A DNA stretch of 47,541 bases from Bacteroidetes bacterium GWF2_33_38 (GTDB lineage: Bacteria; Bacteroidota; Bacteroidia; Bacteroidales; GWF2-33-38). Both the position numbers and the translations under genes were made by a program. Below the pieces are notes generated by a model, which was not told the origin of the DNA, made no database searches, and saw nothing but the letters and a program-made list of their open reading frames with translations. This document shows, in pieces, positions 9,531 to 18,042 of the stretch. The DNA lies in the NCBI GenBank assembly GCA_001769505.1, contig MEOF01000068.1, positions 1-47,541 on the forward strand. The letters are read 5' to 3'. Each line of letters begins with the position of its first letter. The first letter of the stretch is position 1.

Positions 9531-10055
9531 TTACAAATACAAGTCAAGAAGACCTTCGGGAAGATTTGCTAGGATTGTTTTTTTATCAAAGTCGATTTCT
9601 TGAATTATTTCATCAGCATACGGAACAAGAATTTCTCGTCGTCCTTTGAAAACAATCAGAATTACGTTATACGAATAAATGTTAATTTCTTTTACCTTGC
9701 CGATTTCTCCTTTTTCAATATCGAAAAGACTAAATCCAATTAAACTGTTTATATCAAAATCGTCGTTATTGTCGTGTTGAATTATTTCTTCTTCTGAATC
9801 AATTATATATACTTTGCAATCGGCTAGTTTTTCGAGTCTTTTAGGAGTAATAATGTCGTCGAATTTAACAATAGCAGCTGTTCTACTTTTTCTTTTAACT
9901 GACAATAAAAAGAAAGGAACCAATCTATTATCGATTTCGATATAAATTAGTCCCTTTTCTTTAAGTTCGTGGAAAATGTTCTTTTCAAAATTAAGAACAA
10001 ATTCACCCGATAAATTGTAGTTGTTTAATTGTCCTAGATAAAGTTTATCTTGCAT
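9531..10055 (-). CDS. rimM: Ribosome maturation factor RimM
   Basis: A 174-residue 16S rRNA processing protein that acts on the 30S head and binds ribosomal protein S19. It has the N-terminal RimM beta-barrel region and a C-terminal PRC-barrel region with LIGFSLFDIEKGEIGKVKEI and the closing ILVPYADEIIQEIDFDKKTI, the best conserved part of the family. It sits 17 bases after rpsP, the standard partner. The usual trmD is not next to it; hemW takes that place. Confidence 0.95.
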   Translation of the reverse strand: MQDKLYLGQLNNYNLSGEFVLNFEKNIFHELKEKGLIYIEIDNRLVPFFLLSVKRKSRTAAIVKFDDIITPKRLEKLADCKVYIIDSEEEIIQHDNNDDFDINSLIGFSLFDIEKGEIGKVKEINIYSYNVILIVFKGRREILVPYADEIIQEIDFDKKTILANLPEGLLDLYL

Positions 10056-10072
10056 TAAACAACGATTTTTAT

Positions 10073-10615
10073 TTATTCAGCAACTTGTTCTCCGCTTTCT
10101 GCAACAACTTCTTCACTTGTTTCTTCAGCAACAACTTCTTTTGCTTTTAAAGCTTCTGCAGCATTTTTCTTAGCAATTGCTTCAGCTCTTTCGGCTTTCA
10201 CTTTTTCTTCAGCTTTAAATCGCTTCGATACGTCATCTTTTTCCGCTTTTTCTAAGCGAACAATTTTAGCATCAATTTTTCCTTCTTTGGCTTTCAACCA
10301 ATCTTGGAACTTCGCTTCAACTTGATCTTCAGTTAAGGCTCCTTTTGTAACTCCATTTAAAAGGTGGTTTTTGTACATAACACCTTTGTAAGAAAGGATT
10401 GCTCTACAAGTATCTGTAGGCTGAGCTCCTTTTTGTAACCACGATAATGCCCTATCAAAATCTAATTCAATAGTAGCAGGATTGCTATTAGGGTCATAAA
10501 CGCCCAATTGTTGAATAGTTCTCCCATCTCGTGGTGCCCTGCTGTCTGCTATCACAATGTGATAATACGCAAATCTTTTCTTACCTTTTCGTTGTAATCT
10601 AATCTTTACAGGCAT
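10073..10615 (-). CDS. rpsP: 30S ribosomal protein S16
   Basis: A small-subunit ribosomal protein of 180 residues. The first 85 residues are classical S16: [20 protein letters not shown], then [11 protein letters not shown] and the YDPNS region. The remainder is a Lys/Glu/Ala-rich extension that about doubles the usual 80-90 residues; such tails are common on Bacteroidota S16. The gene heads the rpsP-rimM-hemW unit and has a -7 promoter element 35 bases upstream. Confidence 0.97.
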   Translation of the reverse strand: MPVKIRLQRKGKKRFAYYHIVIADSRAPRDGRTIQQLGVYDPNSNPATIELDFDRALSWLQKGAQPTDTCRAILSYKGVMYKNHLLNGVTKGALTEDQVEAKFQDWLKAKEGKIDAKIVRLEKAEKDDVSKRFKAEEKVKAERAEAIAKKNAAEALKAKEVVAEETSEEVVAESGEQVAE

Positions 10616-10649
10616 GTCAATTAATCGTTTTAATTAAAATTTTAGCTTG

Positions 10650-10657
10650 CAAAGATA
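10650..10657 (-). promoter_or_regulatory. -7 promoter element of the rpsP operon
   Basis: TATCTTTG on the minus strand, the commonest form of the Bacteroidota TAnnTTTG box, 35 bases before the rpsP ATG. About 20 bases further upstream there is only TTTA, a weak -33 match. Confidence 0.55.
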
Positions 10658-10750
10658 GAACTTATTTTTTTATTATTTAAATTTCATCAACAATTTATTT
10701 TTAAGCCGAATTCTTTAGTCCAAAAAGTTTTAATATTCATTTATATATAT

Positions 10751-10758
10751 TACTTTTG
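10751..10758 (+). promoter_or_regulatory. -7 promoter element of the Crp/Fnr gene
   Basis: TACTTTTG fits TAnnTTTG and lies 37 bases before the ATG at 10796. No clear -33 TTTG is found at the right distance, so the promoter may need activation. Confidence 0.45.
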
Positions 10759-10795
10759 AATGTTTTTAAACATAAACACACATAGCTAAATAGTT

Positions 10796-11497
10796 ATGAT
10801 TCAAAAAGATTATACCGCTGAACAGTATTTTGACAACAAGAAATCGTTTTTTTATAATCTTCCTGAGAAGGATAAAGAGATATTAATCAAAAATTCGACG
10901 ATTAATTTATATAAGAAAAACGATATTATTTTCAAAGAAGGAGATAAACCAAACGGATTGTCGTGTTTGGCACAAGGTAAAGTGAAAATTTTCAAAGAAG
11001 GAGTTGGTGGCAGAGAGCAAATAGTTCGAATGGCGAAGCCAATAGGTTTTATCGGTTATAGAGCATTATTTGCTGAAGAAAATTACATTGCTTCTGCTGT
11101 TGCTATCGAAGATTCAATCGTTTGCGTTATCGATAAAGATGGTTTGAACAGAGTGTTGTTGAACAACAATGACCTCGTAATGAAAATTTTGAGGCGAATG
11201 GCTACCGAGCTTGGTTTTTCAAATAGTCGAACTGTTACACTTACTCAAAAACATATTCGAGGAAGACTTGCCGAATCTCTTATTTTTTTAAAAGACACTT
11301 ACGGTTTTGAAGATGACGGTTCAACCTTAAAAGTTTATTTATCGCGAGAAGATATTGCAAACTTGTCGAACATGACAACTTCAAATGCAATAAGAACTTT
11401 ATCATCTTTTGCAAGTGAAAAAGTTATTTCGCTCGACGGAAGAAAAATTAGGGTATTGAATCTTCCAAAGCTTGAACGCATAAGCGATTTAGGGTAA
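10796..11497 (+). CDS. Crp/Fnr-family transcriptional regulator
   Basis: A 233-residue regulator. Residues about 25-140 form the cyclic-nucleotide-type beta-barrel (IIFKEGDKPNGLSCLAQGKV, then the IVRMAKPIGFIGY region). A dimerisation helix follows, then a winged helix-turn-helix at about 170-225 (YLSREDIANLSNMTTSNAIR). There is no N-terminal Cys cluster of the classical FNR kind, so it is probably not an oxygen-sensing Fe-S protein; the effector is unknown. It is transcribed alone, divergently from rpsP, and ends two bases from the convergent MurF-Alr gene. Confidence 0.92.
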   Translation: MIQKDYTAEQYFDNKKSFFYNLPEKDKEILIKNSTINLYKKNDIIFKEGDKPNGLSCLAQGKVKIFKEGVGGREQIVRMAKPIGFIGYRALFAEENYIASAVAIEDSIVCVIDKDGLNRVLLNNNDLVMKILRRMATELGFSNSRTVTLTQKHIRGRLAESLIFLKDTYGFEDDGSTLKVYLSREDIANLSNMTTSNAIRTLSSFASEKVISLDGRKIRVLNLPKLERISDLG

Positions 11498-11499
11498 AC

Positions 11500-13959
11500 T
11501 TATTCTTGAATATAAACTCTCTTTACTCGTCTCGAAATTCCAGTTAGTATTTCGTACGGAATTGTACCAAGGCTTTTTGCGATTGTAGAAATTGTGTGCT
11601 TTTCGTTGAAAATTATAACTTCGTCACCTTCGTTAATATTTTTTAACCCCGAAACATCAATCATACACATATCCATACAAATGTCGCCAACAATCGGCAA
11701 TAGTTTATTTTGAATAAGAACCGAGCCAACTCCGTTGCTCAGTTTTCGATTAAGTCCGTCGGCGTAGCCAATAGGAATGGTTGCAATAATCGAATCGGCG
11801 TTTACTACGTTTGTTCCTCTGTATCCGATGCTTTCGCCTTTTTTAACTTTTTTGAGCTGCGAAATAGTTGTTTTTAACGAACTGATATTCATTAAATTAT
11901 CTTGGTGAGTTGAACTTATTCCATATAAACCTATTCCTAAGCGAACCATGTCGAATTGTGCATCTTCGAATCGTTCAATTCCTGAACTATTCAACGCATG
12001 TCGGATAATCGGATACGTAAAATTTGTCGAAAATTGTTTACAAACTTTCTTAAAAACATTCAGCTGATTCGTTGTGAATTCGTCCATTTGAGGATTATCG
12101 CTAGCGACTAAATGTGTAAAAACAGATTTAATTTGTATTTTTTTACATTTCTTTATTTCCGTAATCAAATCCGATATTTCATCAACCAAAAAGCCAAGTC
12201 GTTTCATTCCTGTATCGATTTTGATATGAATAGGAAAGTCTTCAATATCAGAATGCTGCAAATAATTTAGCAGATGATTCAACATTCTAAAACTAAATAT
12301 TTCGGGTTCAAGTTGATATTTTTCGAGTTGATTAAAGCTTTCCAATTCAGAATTCATAACCATAATCGGCGTTGTAATTCCGGCATTTCGCAATTCGATA
12401 CCTTCATCGGCAAAAGCAACTGCCAAATAATCGACTCGTTGGAATTGCAACAAATTGGCAATTTCGCCAGTTCCGCTACCGTAAGAAAATGCTTTTACCA
12501 TTGCCATAAGTTTAACCGATGGTTTCAACAAGGATTTGAAATAATTCAAATTATGTGTAATGGCATTGAGATTTATCTCAAGAACGGTTTCATGATTTTG
12601 TTGTTGAAGTATGCGAGAAATTTTCTCAAATTCAAAAACTCTCGCACCTTTTATAAGAACAGCTTCGTTGTTAAATTTTTTACTGTCGAAATTGGAAATA
12701 AAGTCAGCTGTACTTAAATGTGTTTCGGTCTCGACGTTGAAAAAAGTTATGTTTTTCGAAATTTCAGTTCCAATCCCGATTAGTCGGTTAACCGACGAAT
12801 TGTTTACAATATCAGCAATTTTTTTATAAAGTATTTTAGCTTCGATGCCCGATTGCAAAATATCGGAAATGATAAGTGTTTGGCTTCCGTTTTGTTTTTG
12901 TTGTTTCAGCAATTCTAAGGCAATTTGCAAGGAGCCAATATCCGAATTATAACTGTCGTTGATAATCGTACAATTGTTAATTCCTTGTTTTAGTTCCAAT
13001 CGCATTTCAATGCTTTGCAGATGCTTAAATCCATCGACAAATATTTTGGGTTCGATGCCTAAATACAAAAGCGTAGCTAGGCAGTGAATGGCATTTTCGA
13101 TTGATGCTTTATCCGTAAACGGAATTTCGATTTTGTATTCTTTGTTTTTAAACTCTCCAATAATTTGCGTTGTTTGTTTTATTGAATTAACTCTTGTAAT
13201 TTGCAAGTCAGCTTTTTCGATAAACGACCACGAAAATCCGCGAATATTTTTTCGCTTTATCTGATTTTCAATTTCCTTAAAATCTTTGCAATAAATTAAT
13301 ATTTCGCTGGTTGAAAACAGGTTTAACTTTTCAATTATTTTTTGTTCGAGACTTTCAAAATTTTCTTGATGTGCTGTGCCAATATTTGTAAAAATACCGA
13401 TGGTTGGGGCAATAATTTTCTCGAGCCGACTCATTTCGCCAACTTTTGATATTCCGGCTTCGAAAATGCCAATTTCGGCAGACTTTTCCATACGCCAAAC
13501 CGATAAAGGAACTCCTACTTGCGAATTGTAACTTTTCGGGTTTTTAACGATTCGCTTAAACGACAACAATTGGCTCAACCATTCTTTTACAATCGTTTTT
13601 CCATTGCTTCCGGTTATTCCGATTACCGGATAAGAAAATTCTTTGCGATGAGCTGTCGAAAGTTTTTGAAGAGCATTTAACGTATTTTCAACAAGCGTGA
13701 AATTTGCATCAATTAAATATTCGCATTTTATTTGAAAATTGGAAGCTACCACAAAATTTCGCAAACCATGTTTGTAAAGCTCATCAACGAATATATGTCC
13801 ATTATTCCGTTCTCCTACTATTGCAAAAAATAAAGAGTCTCTAGGTGAAATAATGTTCCGACTATCGATTATTAGTTGATTGATTTTACAATTTTTATCG
13901 CCATCACCAACAAGTTTTCCATTGATAATTTGTGCGATATGTTTAATTGTATAATCCAT
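11500..13959 (-). CDS. Bifunctional MurF ligase / alanine racemase
   Basis: An 819-residue fusion that supplies and uses D-alanine for peptidoglycan. Residues 1 to about 440 are MurF (UDP-MurNAc-tripeptide:D-Ala-D-Ala ligase), with the ATP loop ITGSNGKT at K121. The rest is a PLP-dependent alanine racemase, with the cofactor lysine K489 in MVKAFSYGSG and the conserved IPIGYADG and DICMDMCMIDVSG regions. This fusion is typical of Bacteroidota. A TTG eight codons upstream (13983) could extend it, but the ATG at 13959 gives the usual MurF start. It converges tightly on the Crp/Fnr gene. Confidence 0.95.
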   Translation of the reverse strand: MDYTIKHIAQIINGKLVGDGDKNCKINQLIIDSRNIISPRDSLFFAIVGERNNGHIFVDELYKHGLRNFVVASNFQIKCEYLIDANFTLVENTLNALQKLSTAHRKEFSYPVIGITGSNGKTIVKEWLSQLLSFKRIVKNPKSYNSQVGVPLSVWRMEKSAEIGIFEAGISKVGEMSRLEKIIAPTIGIFTNIGTAHQENFESLEQKIIEKLNLFSTSEILIYCKDFKEIENQIKRKNIRGFSWSFIEKADLQITRVNSIKQTTQIIGEFKNKEYKIEIPFTDKASIENAIHCLATLLYLGIEPKIFVDGFKHLQSIEMRLELKQGINNCTIINDSYNSDIGSLQIALELLKQQKQNGSQTLIISDILQSGIEAKILYKKIADIVNNSSVNRLIGIGTEISKNITFFNVETETHLSTADFISNFDSKKFNNEAVLIKGARVFEFEKISRILQQQNHETVLEINLNAITHNLNYFKSLLKPSVKLMAMVKAFSYGSGTGEIANLLQFQRVDYLAVAFADEGIELRNAGITTPIMVMNSELESFNQLEKYQLEPEIFSFRMLNHLLNYLQHSDIEDFPIHIKIDTGMKRLGFLVDEISDLITEIKKCKKIQIKSVFTHLVASDNPQMDEFTTNQLNVFKKVCKQFSTNFTYPIIRHALNSSGIERFEDAQFDMVRLGIGLYGISSTHQDNLMNISSLKTTISQLKKVKKGESIGYRGTNVVNADSIIATIPIGYADGLNRKLSNGVGSVLIQNKLLPIVGDICMDMCMIDVSGLKNINEGDEVIIFNEKHTISTIAKSLGTIPYEILTGISRRVKRVYIQE

Positions 13960-14071
13960 GGGGCGTATAATTGTTAATGACAAATTAAAAATTGTAAATT
14001 ATTCGTTCAATATCCCATGTTTCAATGCATAACCCCATTTTCAGTTAGAAAAGAGGATTTCAAAAAAATGA

Positions 14072-14755
14072 TTAAAACAGAACTCCAACCTTAAGCGAAA
14101 CGCAGTTCATAATAACTTTATCGCTCACGTTGGTTGTTTTGTTTCCTTTAGGATTTCGGGTAATATCGAAAAAACCATTTGTGTAAATTATAGCTGCTAA
14201 CAGCGAGGTATTTCCGCTTAAATTATACTCTACTCCTGCTCCAATATGATAAGCTAAATTAAACAAGCTAACCTCTTTTTGAATTTTTTCGTTGTCGATT
14301 AAATCGGGTTTTTCGCTATCGCCTTTTGCACTAATGTTTACCATTGGAGTTAAACCCAACTGTCCAAAATAAGTTAAGTAGCCAATTTCATTGGTTTTGA
14401 ATTTTAATCCGAGAGGGATTTCCAAATACTGTGTTTTGTAAGTTATCGAAACTCCTGTTGGCAATGTATCGATAATATCGCTATGCTCGAAAGAAAATAC
14501 ATTTGTAGTATCGTTGTATTTTAATTTCCCTCCGGCGTTGTTAATAAATACGCCTGTTGTGAAAATAGCATTATCGCTGAACGAAAATTCGAGATTTAAA
14601 CCATAGCTCAAACCCAGCCTAATGCCATCGGTTTCGACCAATTTTACATCTGATTTCAACCATGTTACTTGAGGCGTTCCAACAATTCCAAATCGCATTT
14701 GACCAAAGACCGAAATGCTTGTAAATAAAGCTAAGACAAAAAATATTTTTTTCAT
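14072..14755 (-). CDS. Outer-membrane beta-barrel protein, PorT-like
   Basis: A 227-residue protein with a signal peptide (about 1-18, ending FTSISVFGQ) and alternating hydrophobic strands. Landmarks are FGIVGTPQVTW, LEIPLGLKFKTNEIGYLTYFG, IGAGVEYNLSGNTSLLAAI and a terminal LKVGVLF. This is the pattern of the small eight-stranded OMP_b-brl family seen in PorT-like proteins. The C-terminal Phe fits barrel insertion. Function is unknown; these proteins are often paralogous and are not all secretion components. It is divergent from gldB and has its own promoter element. Confidence 0.85.
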   Translation of the reverse strand: MKKIFFVLALFTSISVFGQMRFGIVGTPQVTWLKSDVKLVETDGIRLGLSYGLNLEFSFSDNAIFTTGVFINNAGGKLKYNDTTNVFSFEHSDIIDTLPTGVSITYKTQYLEIPLGLKFKTNEIGYLTYFGQLGLTPMVNISAKGDSEKPDLIDNEKIQKEVSLFNLAYHIGAGVEYNLSGNTSLLAAIIYTNGFFDITRNPKGNKTTNVSDKVIMNCVSLKVGVLF

Positions 14756-14777
14756 GTAAACGTTTTTAAATTAAGTT

Positions 14778-14805
14778 TTGTGTTAAATCACACAATACAA
14801 AAATA
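14778..14805 (-). promoter_or_regulatory. -7 element with operator-like inverted repeat
   Basis: TATTTTTG on the minus strand (14805-14798) fits TAnnTTTG for the barrel-protein gene. Just downstream, covering the expected transcription start, is the perfect inverted repeat TTGTGT-N6-ACACAA (14778-14795). The position and symmetry suggest a repressor site, possibly for a Crp/Fnr-type protein; this is inference. Confidence 0.45.
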
Positions 14806-14868
14806 TACAATTTTATAAAAATAGGGATTAATTTTCTAATTTTAAACCAAATTTATAAGACTTTTATT

Positions 14869-15879
14869 ATGAAGTTCATTTTAAAAATTTCAGGATTCGT
14901 TTTTGCCATGTGCATTTTTGTGATTTCGTGTAATGAAAATAGGACGAAAACAGATGTTTCGAATATTGATTTAAAACTCAAGCTTTATCGTTTCGAAAAA
15001 GAATTATTCGGATTGAATCTCGACAGCATCGAATATTGTATTCCCGATTTGGAAAAGAAACACGGTGAGTTTTTCGATTTGTTTAATCAAAAAATTATAA
15101 ATATCGGAGGAACAAACGTGAAAGATTATCCAATATATTTGAATCGATTCTTGACCGATTTTTTAATTATCGAGATTCACGAAAAAACAGAAAATCATTT
15201 TGCCGATTTTAACCCGATTGAAGAAGATTTAACCCAAGCGTTTAAATATTACAAATACTATTTTCCCAAAAATGAAATTCCGACTATTTACACGTATATT
15301 TCGGGCTTTAATCAATCGGTTGTTGTTGCCGACGGTATTATCGGAATAGGATTAGATAAGTATTTGGGAGCTGATTGCGATTATTATCAAAAAATGACGA
15401 TTCCGAGTTTTTCAAGATATAAAATGAAAAAAGAAAAAATCGTTCCTGATGTAATTACAGCATTGGCAATCGCCGAATTTCCATATAACGATTCGCTCGA
15501 CAATGTACTCAATCGAATGATTTACAACGGAAAAATTATGTACTTTCTCGACCAAATATTACCAGAAACTCACGATAGCGTAAAAATTTCGTACACACCA
15601 ACACAGCTTGAATGGTGTACGCAAAGCGAAAGCGAAATGTGGACGTTCTTGGTCGAAAATAAAATTTTGTTCAAATCTGATTACATGGAAATAAAACGGT
15701 ATTTCGACGATGGCCCTTTTACAGCTTCGTTTCCTCGACAATCGCCCGCACGAACCGGAATTTGGTTAGGTTGGCAAATCGTTCGATCATATATGAAAAA
15801 CAACACTGTAAGTCTCAACGAATTAATGCTCGATAAAGATTATCAGAAAATTTTAAACTTGTCGAAATATCGACCTTGA
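14869..15879 (+). CDS. gldB: Gliding motility lipoprotein GldB
   Basis: A 336-residue lipoprotein with the lipobox ending VISC at C21. The body matches the GldB family: RFEKELFGLN early, FNQSVVVADGIIGIGLDKYLG in the middle, and the C-terminal PARTGIWLGWQIVRSYM. In Flavobacterium GldB is needed for gliding and for assembly or stability of the type IX secretion machinery, though many non-gliding Bacteroidota keep it. Presence of two SprB-repeat adhesin genes in the same window fits type IX secretion. The usual gldC neighbour is absent. Confidence 0.92.
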   Translation: MKFILKISGFVFAMCIFVISCNENRTKTDVSNIDLKLKLYRFEKELFGLNLDSIEYCIPDLEKKHGEFFDLFNQKIINIGGTNVKDYPIYLNRFLTDFLIIEIHEKTENHFADFNPIEEDLTQAFKYYKYYFPKNEIPTIYTYISGFNQSVVVADGIIGIGLDKYLGADCDYYQKMTIPSFSRYKMKKEKIVPDVITALAIAEFPYNDSLDNVLNRMIYNGKIMYFLDQILPETHDSVKISYTPTQLEWCTQSESEMWTFLVENKILFKSDYMEIKRYFDDGPFTASFPRQSPARTGIWLGWQIVRSYMKNNTVSLNELMLDKDYQKILNLSKYRP

Positions 15880-16084
15880 AAAGGAATCGCACATTCTAAA
15901 TTTTTTCACAAAAACTAATCTGGTACTTGCTACATTGTCAAAAAATGATTAAACGCAATTATGAATTGTTGGAAAGGATTTAAACAATGGAGAGAAAGTA
16001 GTTAATTTTCGTATCCTTTATATTGAGTGGGTGTTTGGGGGCACAAGGCTCTTTATTCCTCGAAACCTAAACTTTTAATTTTCT

Positions 16085-16555
16085 TTAAATTCCTAATTTT
16101 GGAACACGATTTTTAAAAGTGTTGGGGAATGTGCAGGACTCACAAGTGGATGCTTGCGAGAGATAGGGGCCGAGCCCCTCAAATATAGTGTCGTTATATT
16201 CATAATTACAAAAATTACCAAAACCTAAACTATCAAAATCAAGTGTTAAAACATCTTTCTCAAAATAAAAATGTCCATCAATATAAAAATATATGCTTGT
16301 TCCATTTATATAACCTTCTAACCAGCAATCATGACTATTCTCACCTACCATAACAAGTCTAGCAGAGTTACATTTGTCGTTATATAAATATATTGACTCT
16401 TCATTGTTTATTTTCAAATCCCAAACCATCCAATCTCCAGATAATTTATTTTTAGTTGAACTCAAACCTATTCCATCTACAAATCGATCACAACCTGTGC
16501 TGGTAATAAAAAATGCAACGATTATAAATAGAAAAATCTTCTTTATTTGTTTCAT
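16085..16555 (-). CDS. Small lipoprotein, divergent member of a four-gene family
   Basis: A 156-residue lipoprotein with a signal peptide and the lipobox ending STGC near residue 22. After the Cys comes DRFVDGIGLSSTKNKLSGDW, a weaker form of the motif C-x-K-F-E-x-G-P-x-I-S-L-x-S-K shared with the genes at 16594, 21632 and 22232. The central lipocalin-like beta strands are recognisable. The C-terminus differs: it lacks the family ending (RLTxxELW) and has a CESC motif and a short basic tail. It may be truncated or diverged. The upstream paralog is 38 bases away. Role unknown. Confidence 0.8.
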   Translation of the reverse strand: MKQIKKIFLFIIVAFFITSTGCDRFVDGIGLSSTKNKLSGDWMVWDLKINNEESIYLYNDKCNSARLVMVGENSHDCWLEGYINGTSIYFYIDGHFYFEKDVLTLDFDSLGFGNFCNYEYNDTIFEGLGPYLSQASTCESCTFPNTFKNRVPKLGI

Positions 16556-16593
16556 TTTAACTGATTATTTGTGTAGTCAGTGTTTTATATAAA

Positions 16594-17052
16594 TCACTCA
16601 ATAGCCTTAAATTCATAATGTTTATAATCGAAATGGCATTCCATCCATAATTCATCGTTTGTTAGTCTTTTTATCCACCAATTTACGGCTATATTGCGAT
16701 TAAAAGGACCAAATCCTACAAACAAGCTATCATCAAAATCACCCATTACTAGGGTAATTGCCGTTCCTCCAGCATAAAGTCTACCCGAATGATTTGAAAC
16801 TTCGAAACCGTAATATGCTTTATATTCTTTTTTATCAAACCAAAAGTAGATAGGTGTATTCAAACATTTTTCATTAAATTCATCAATGGATTCTACGCCA
16901 TCAACTTTTAAACTCGTAACGTTCCAATTGTTATATAACCTCTTATCCTTCGACCGTAGACTAATTAGAGGTCCATCCTCATATTTTTGGCAGCTATTGG
17001 TAGCCAATAGTAAAATAATAGTTATGAAAAACAATAGCTTTTTTGCAACCAT
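16594..17052 (-). CDS. Small lipoprotein of the FEEGP-ISL family
   Basis: A 152-residue lipoprotein when started at the ATG 17052, which puts a hydrophobic signal directly before the lipobox ATNSC. An in-frame upstream start exists but would add a hydrophilic stretch before the signal. The mature protein begins QKYEDGPLISLRSKDKRL and ends with IKRLTNDELWMECHFD then a Tyr/Phe-rich strand. The pattern of short beta strands around a conserved Trp resembles lipocalin-like Bacteroidota lipoproteins. Paralogs lie at 16085, 21632 and 22232. Ligand and partner are unknown. Confidence 0.85.
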   Translation of the reverse strand: MVAKKLLFFITIILLLATNSCQKYEDGPLISLRSKDKRLYNNWNVTSLKVDGVESIDEFNEKCLNTPIYFWFDKKEYKAYYGFEVSNHSGRLYAGGTAITLVMGDFDDSLFVGFGPFNRNIAVNWWIKRLTNDELWMECHFDYKHYEFKAIE

Positions 17053-17352
17053 ACTTTTTCTTTTATTTGTGTTTTTGGCAACATGTATTATTGCGAAAAT
17101 ACTCAATTATATGTATTTATTCAAGAAAAATGAGTGCGAAATTTCAGTTTTATCGGTTTATAATTTTAATTGTTAGATGGAATACTCAATGAAAATAATC
17201 ATATCGGTTGTTGTTTTATCCTAAATAAGCCCTATTAAACATTCGTTTGTTGAAAATATTCAATCTTTATTCAAAAATTTAACAAATAAGCAGTCTATCT
17301 TCGTAATTGTATTCTATAAGGTTCTGTGTTTTCAAATTATAATAAAAAAAAT

Positions 17353-17934
17353 ATGTTGGAATTTGTACTCGTTGATATTGTTTCGGTTTTTATGGTAATG
17401 TTTGCTGTAATCGATATTCCAGGTTCGATTCCGATTATTATCGATATTAAAGCAAAAAATGGAAATATAAGTGCATTAAAAGTTACGCTTGCGTCTTTTC
17501 TTATTTTTATTCTGTTTTTGTTTGGTGGCGAACGAATTTTGGAATTGTTCGGAGTCGATGTTTCTTCTTTTGCCATTGCCGGTTCGTTTATTATCTTCTT
17601 GATTTCGCTCGAAATGGTGTTAGGAATCGAACTTTTTAAACAAGATACAACCGGAGGTTCGTCTATAGTTCCTATTGCTTTTCCATTGGTTGCCGGAGCT
17701 GGTTCCATCACAACCTTACTTTCGCTGCGAGCGGCTTACAGCACACAAGATATAATTGTTGCCATAGCTCTAAACATGATAATTGTATATTTTGTGTTAC
17801 GATCAACTCGAATTATTGAGAAAGTTTTAGGAAAAACAGGAACGCACATTTTACGAAAAGTATTTGGAATTATTTTACTCGCTATTGCTGTAAAACTTTT
17901 TCTAAGTAACACTGGTATTGTTTTAGGAAAATAA
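17353..17934 (+). CDS. MarC-family integral membrane protein
   Basis: A 193-residue inner-membrane protein with six hydrophobic segments and the MarC landmarks AVIDIPGSIPIIIDI near the N-terminus and IVPIAFPLVAGAGSITTLL in the middle. The start at 17353 (MLEFVLVD) is preferred to one nine codons upstream because the first membrane segment then begins at once. Despite its name the family has no proven role in multidrug resistance; some members move amino acids or other small solutes. Stand-alone gene with no clear operon partner. Confidence 0.9.
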   Translation: MLEFVLVDIVSVFMVMFAVIDIPGSIPIIIDIKAKNGNISALKVTLASFLIFILFLFGGERILELFGVDVSSFAIAGSFIIFLISLEMVLGIELFKQDTTGGSSIVPIAFPLVAGAGSITTLLSLRAAYSTQDIIVAIALNMIIVYFVLRSTRIIEKVLGKTGTHILRKVFGIILLAIAVKLFLSNTGIVLGK

Positions 17935-17953
17935 AAAATATTTACATGAAATA

Positions 17954-18000
17954 GCCATAAGCAATTAATTGCATGCAAAACGCAAATGATTATTTATGGC
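17954..18000. repeat. Inverted repeat between marC and the next gene
   Basis: GCCATAA (17954-17960) and TTATGGC (17994-18000) are exact inverted copies. The palindrome GCAATTAATTGC (17961-17972) lies directly inside the left arm. It could be a terminator remnant of marC or an operator for the gene starting at 18043. No T-run follows. Confidence 0.4.
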
Positions 18001-18042
18001 GTATTCCATCTGACAATAAAAAAATTTAATAAAAATATACAG

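Noticed and set aside
12274-12829. Two plus-strand frames of 147 and 72 codons opposite MurF-Alr
   Set aside because: They lie within a well-supported fusion gene and have no domain; they are antisense shadows.
15880-16084. Gap between gldB and the lipoprotein at 16085, checked for a gene, RNA or insertion remnant
   Set aside because: Only a weak AAAGGAT/ATCCTTT pair (15973-15979, 16013-16019) with a long loop is seen. No frame with a domain and no tRNA-like pattern.
17326-17352. Longer N-terminus for MarC
   Set aside because: The added residues are polar and Asn/Lys-rich, and the standard MarC membrane start begins at 17353.
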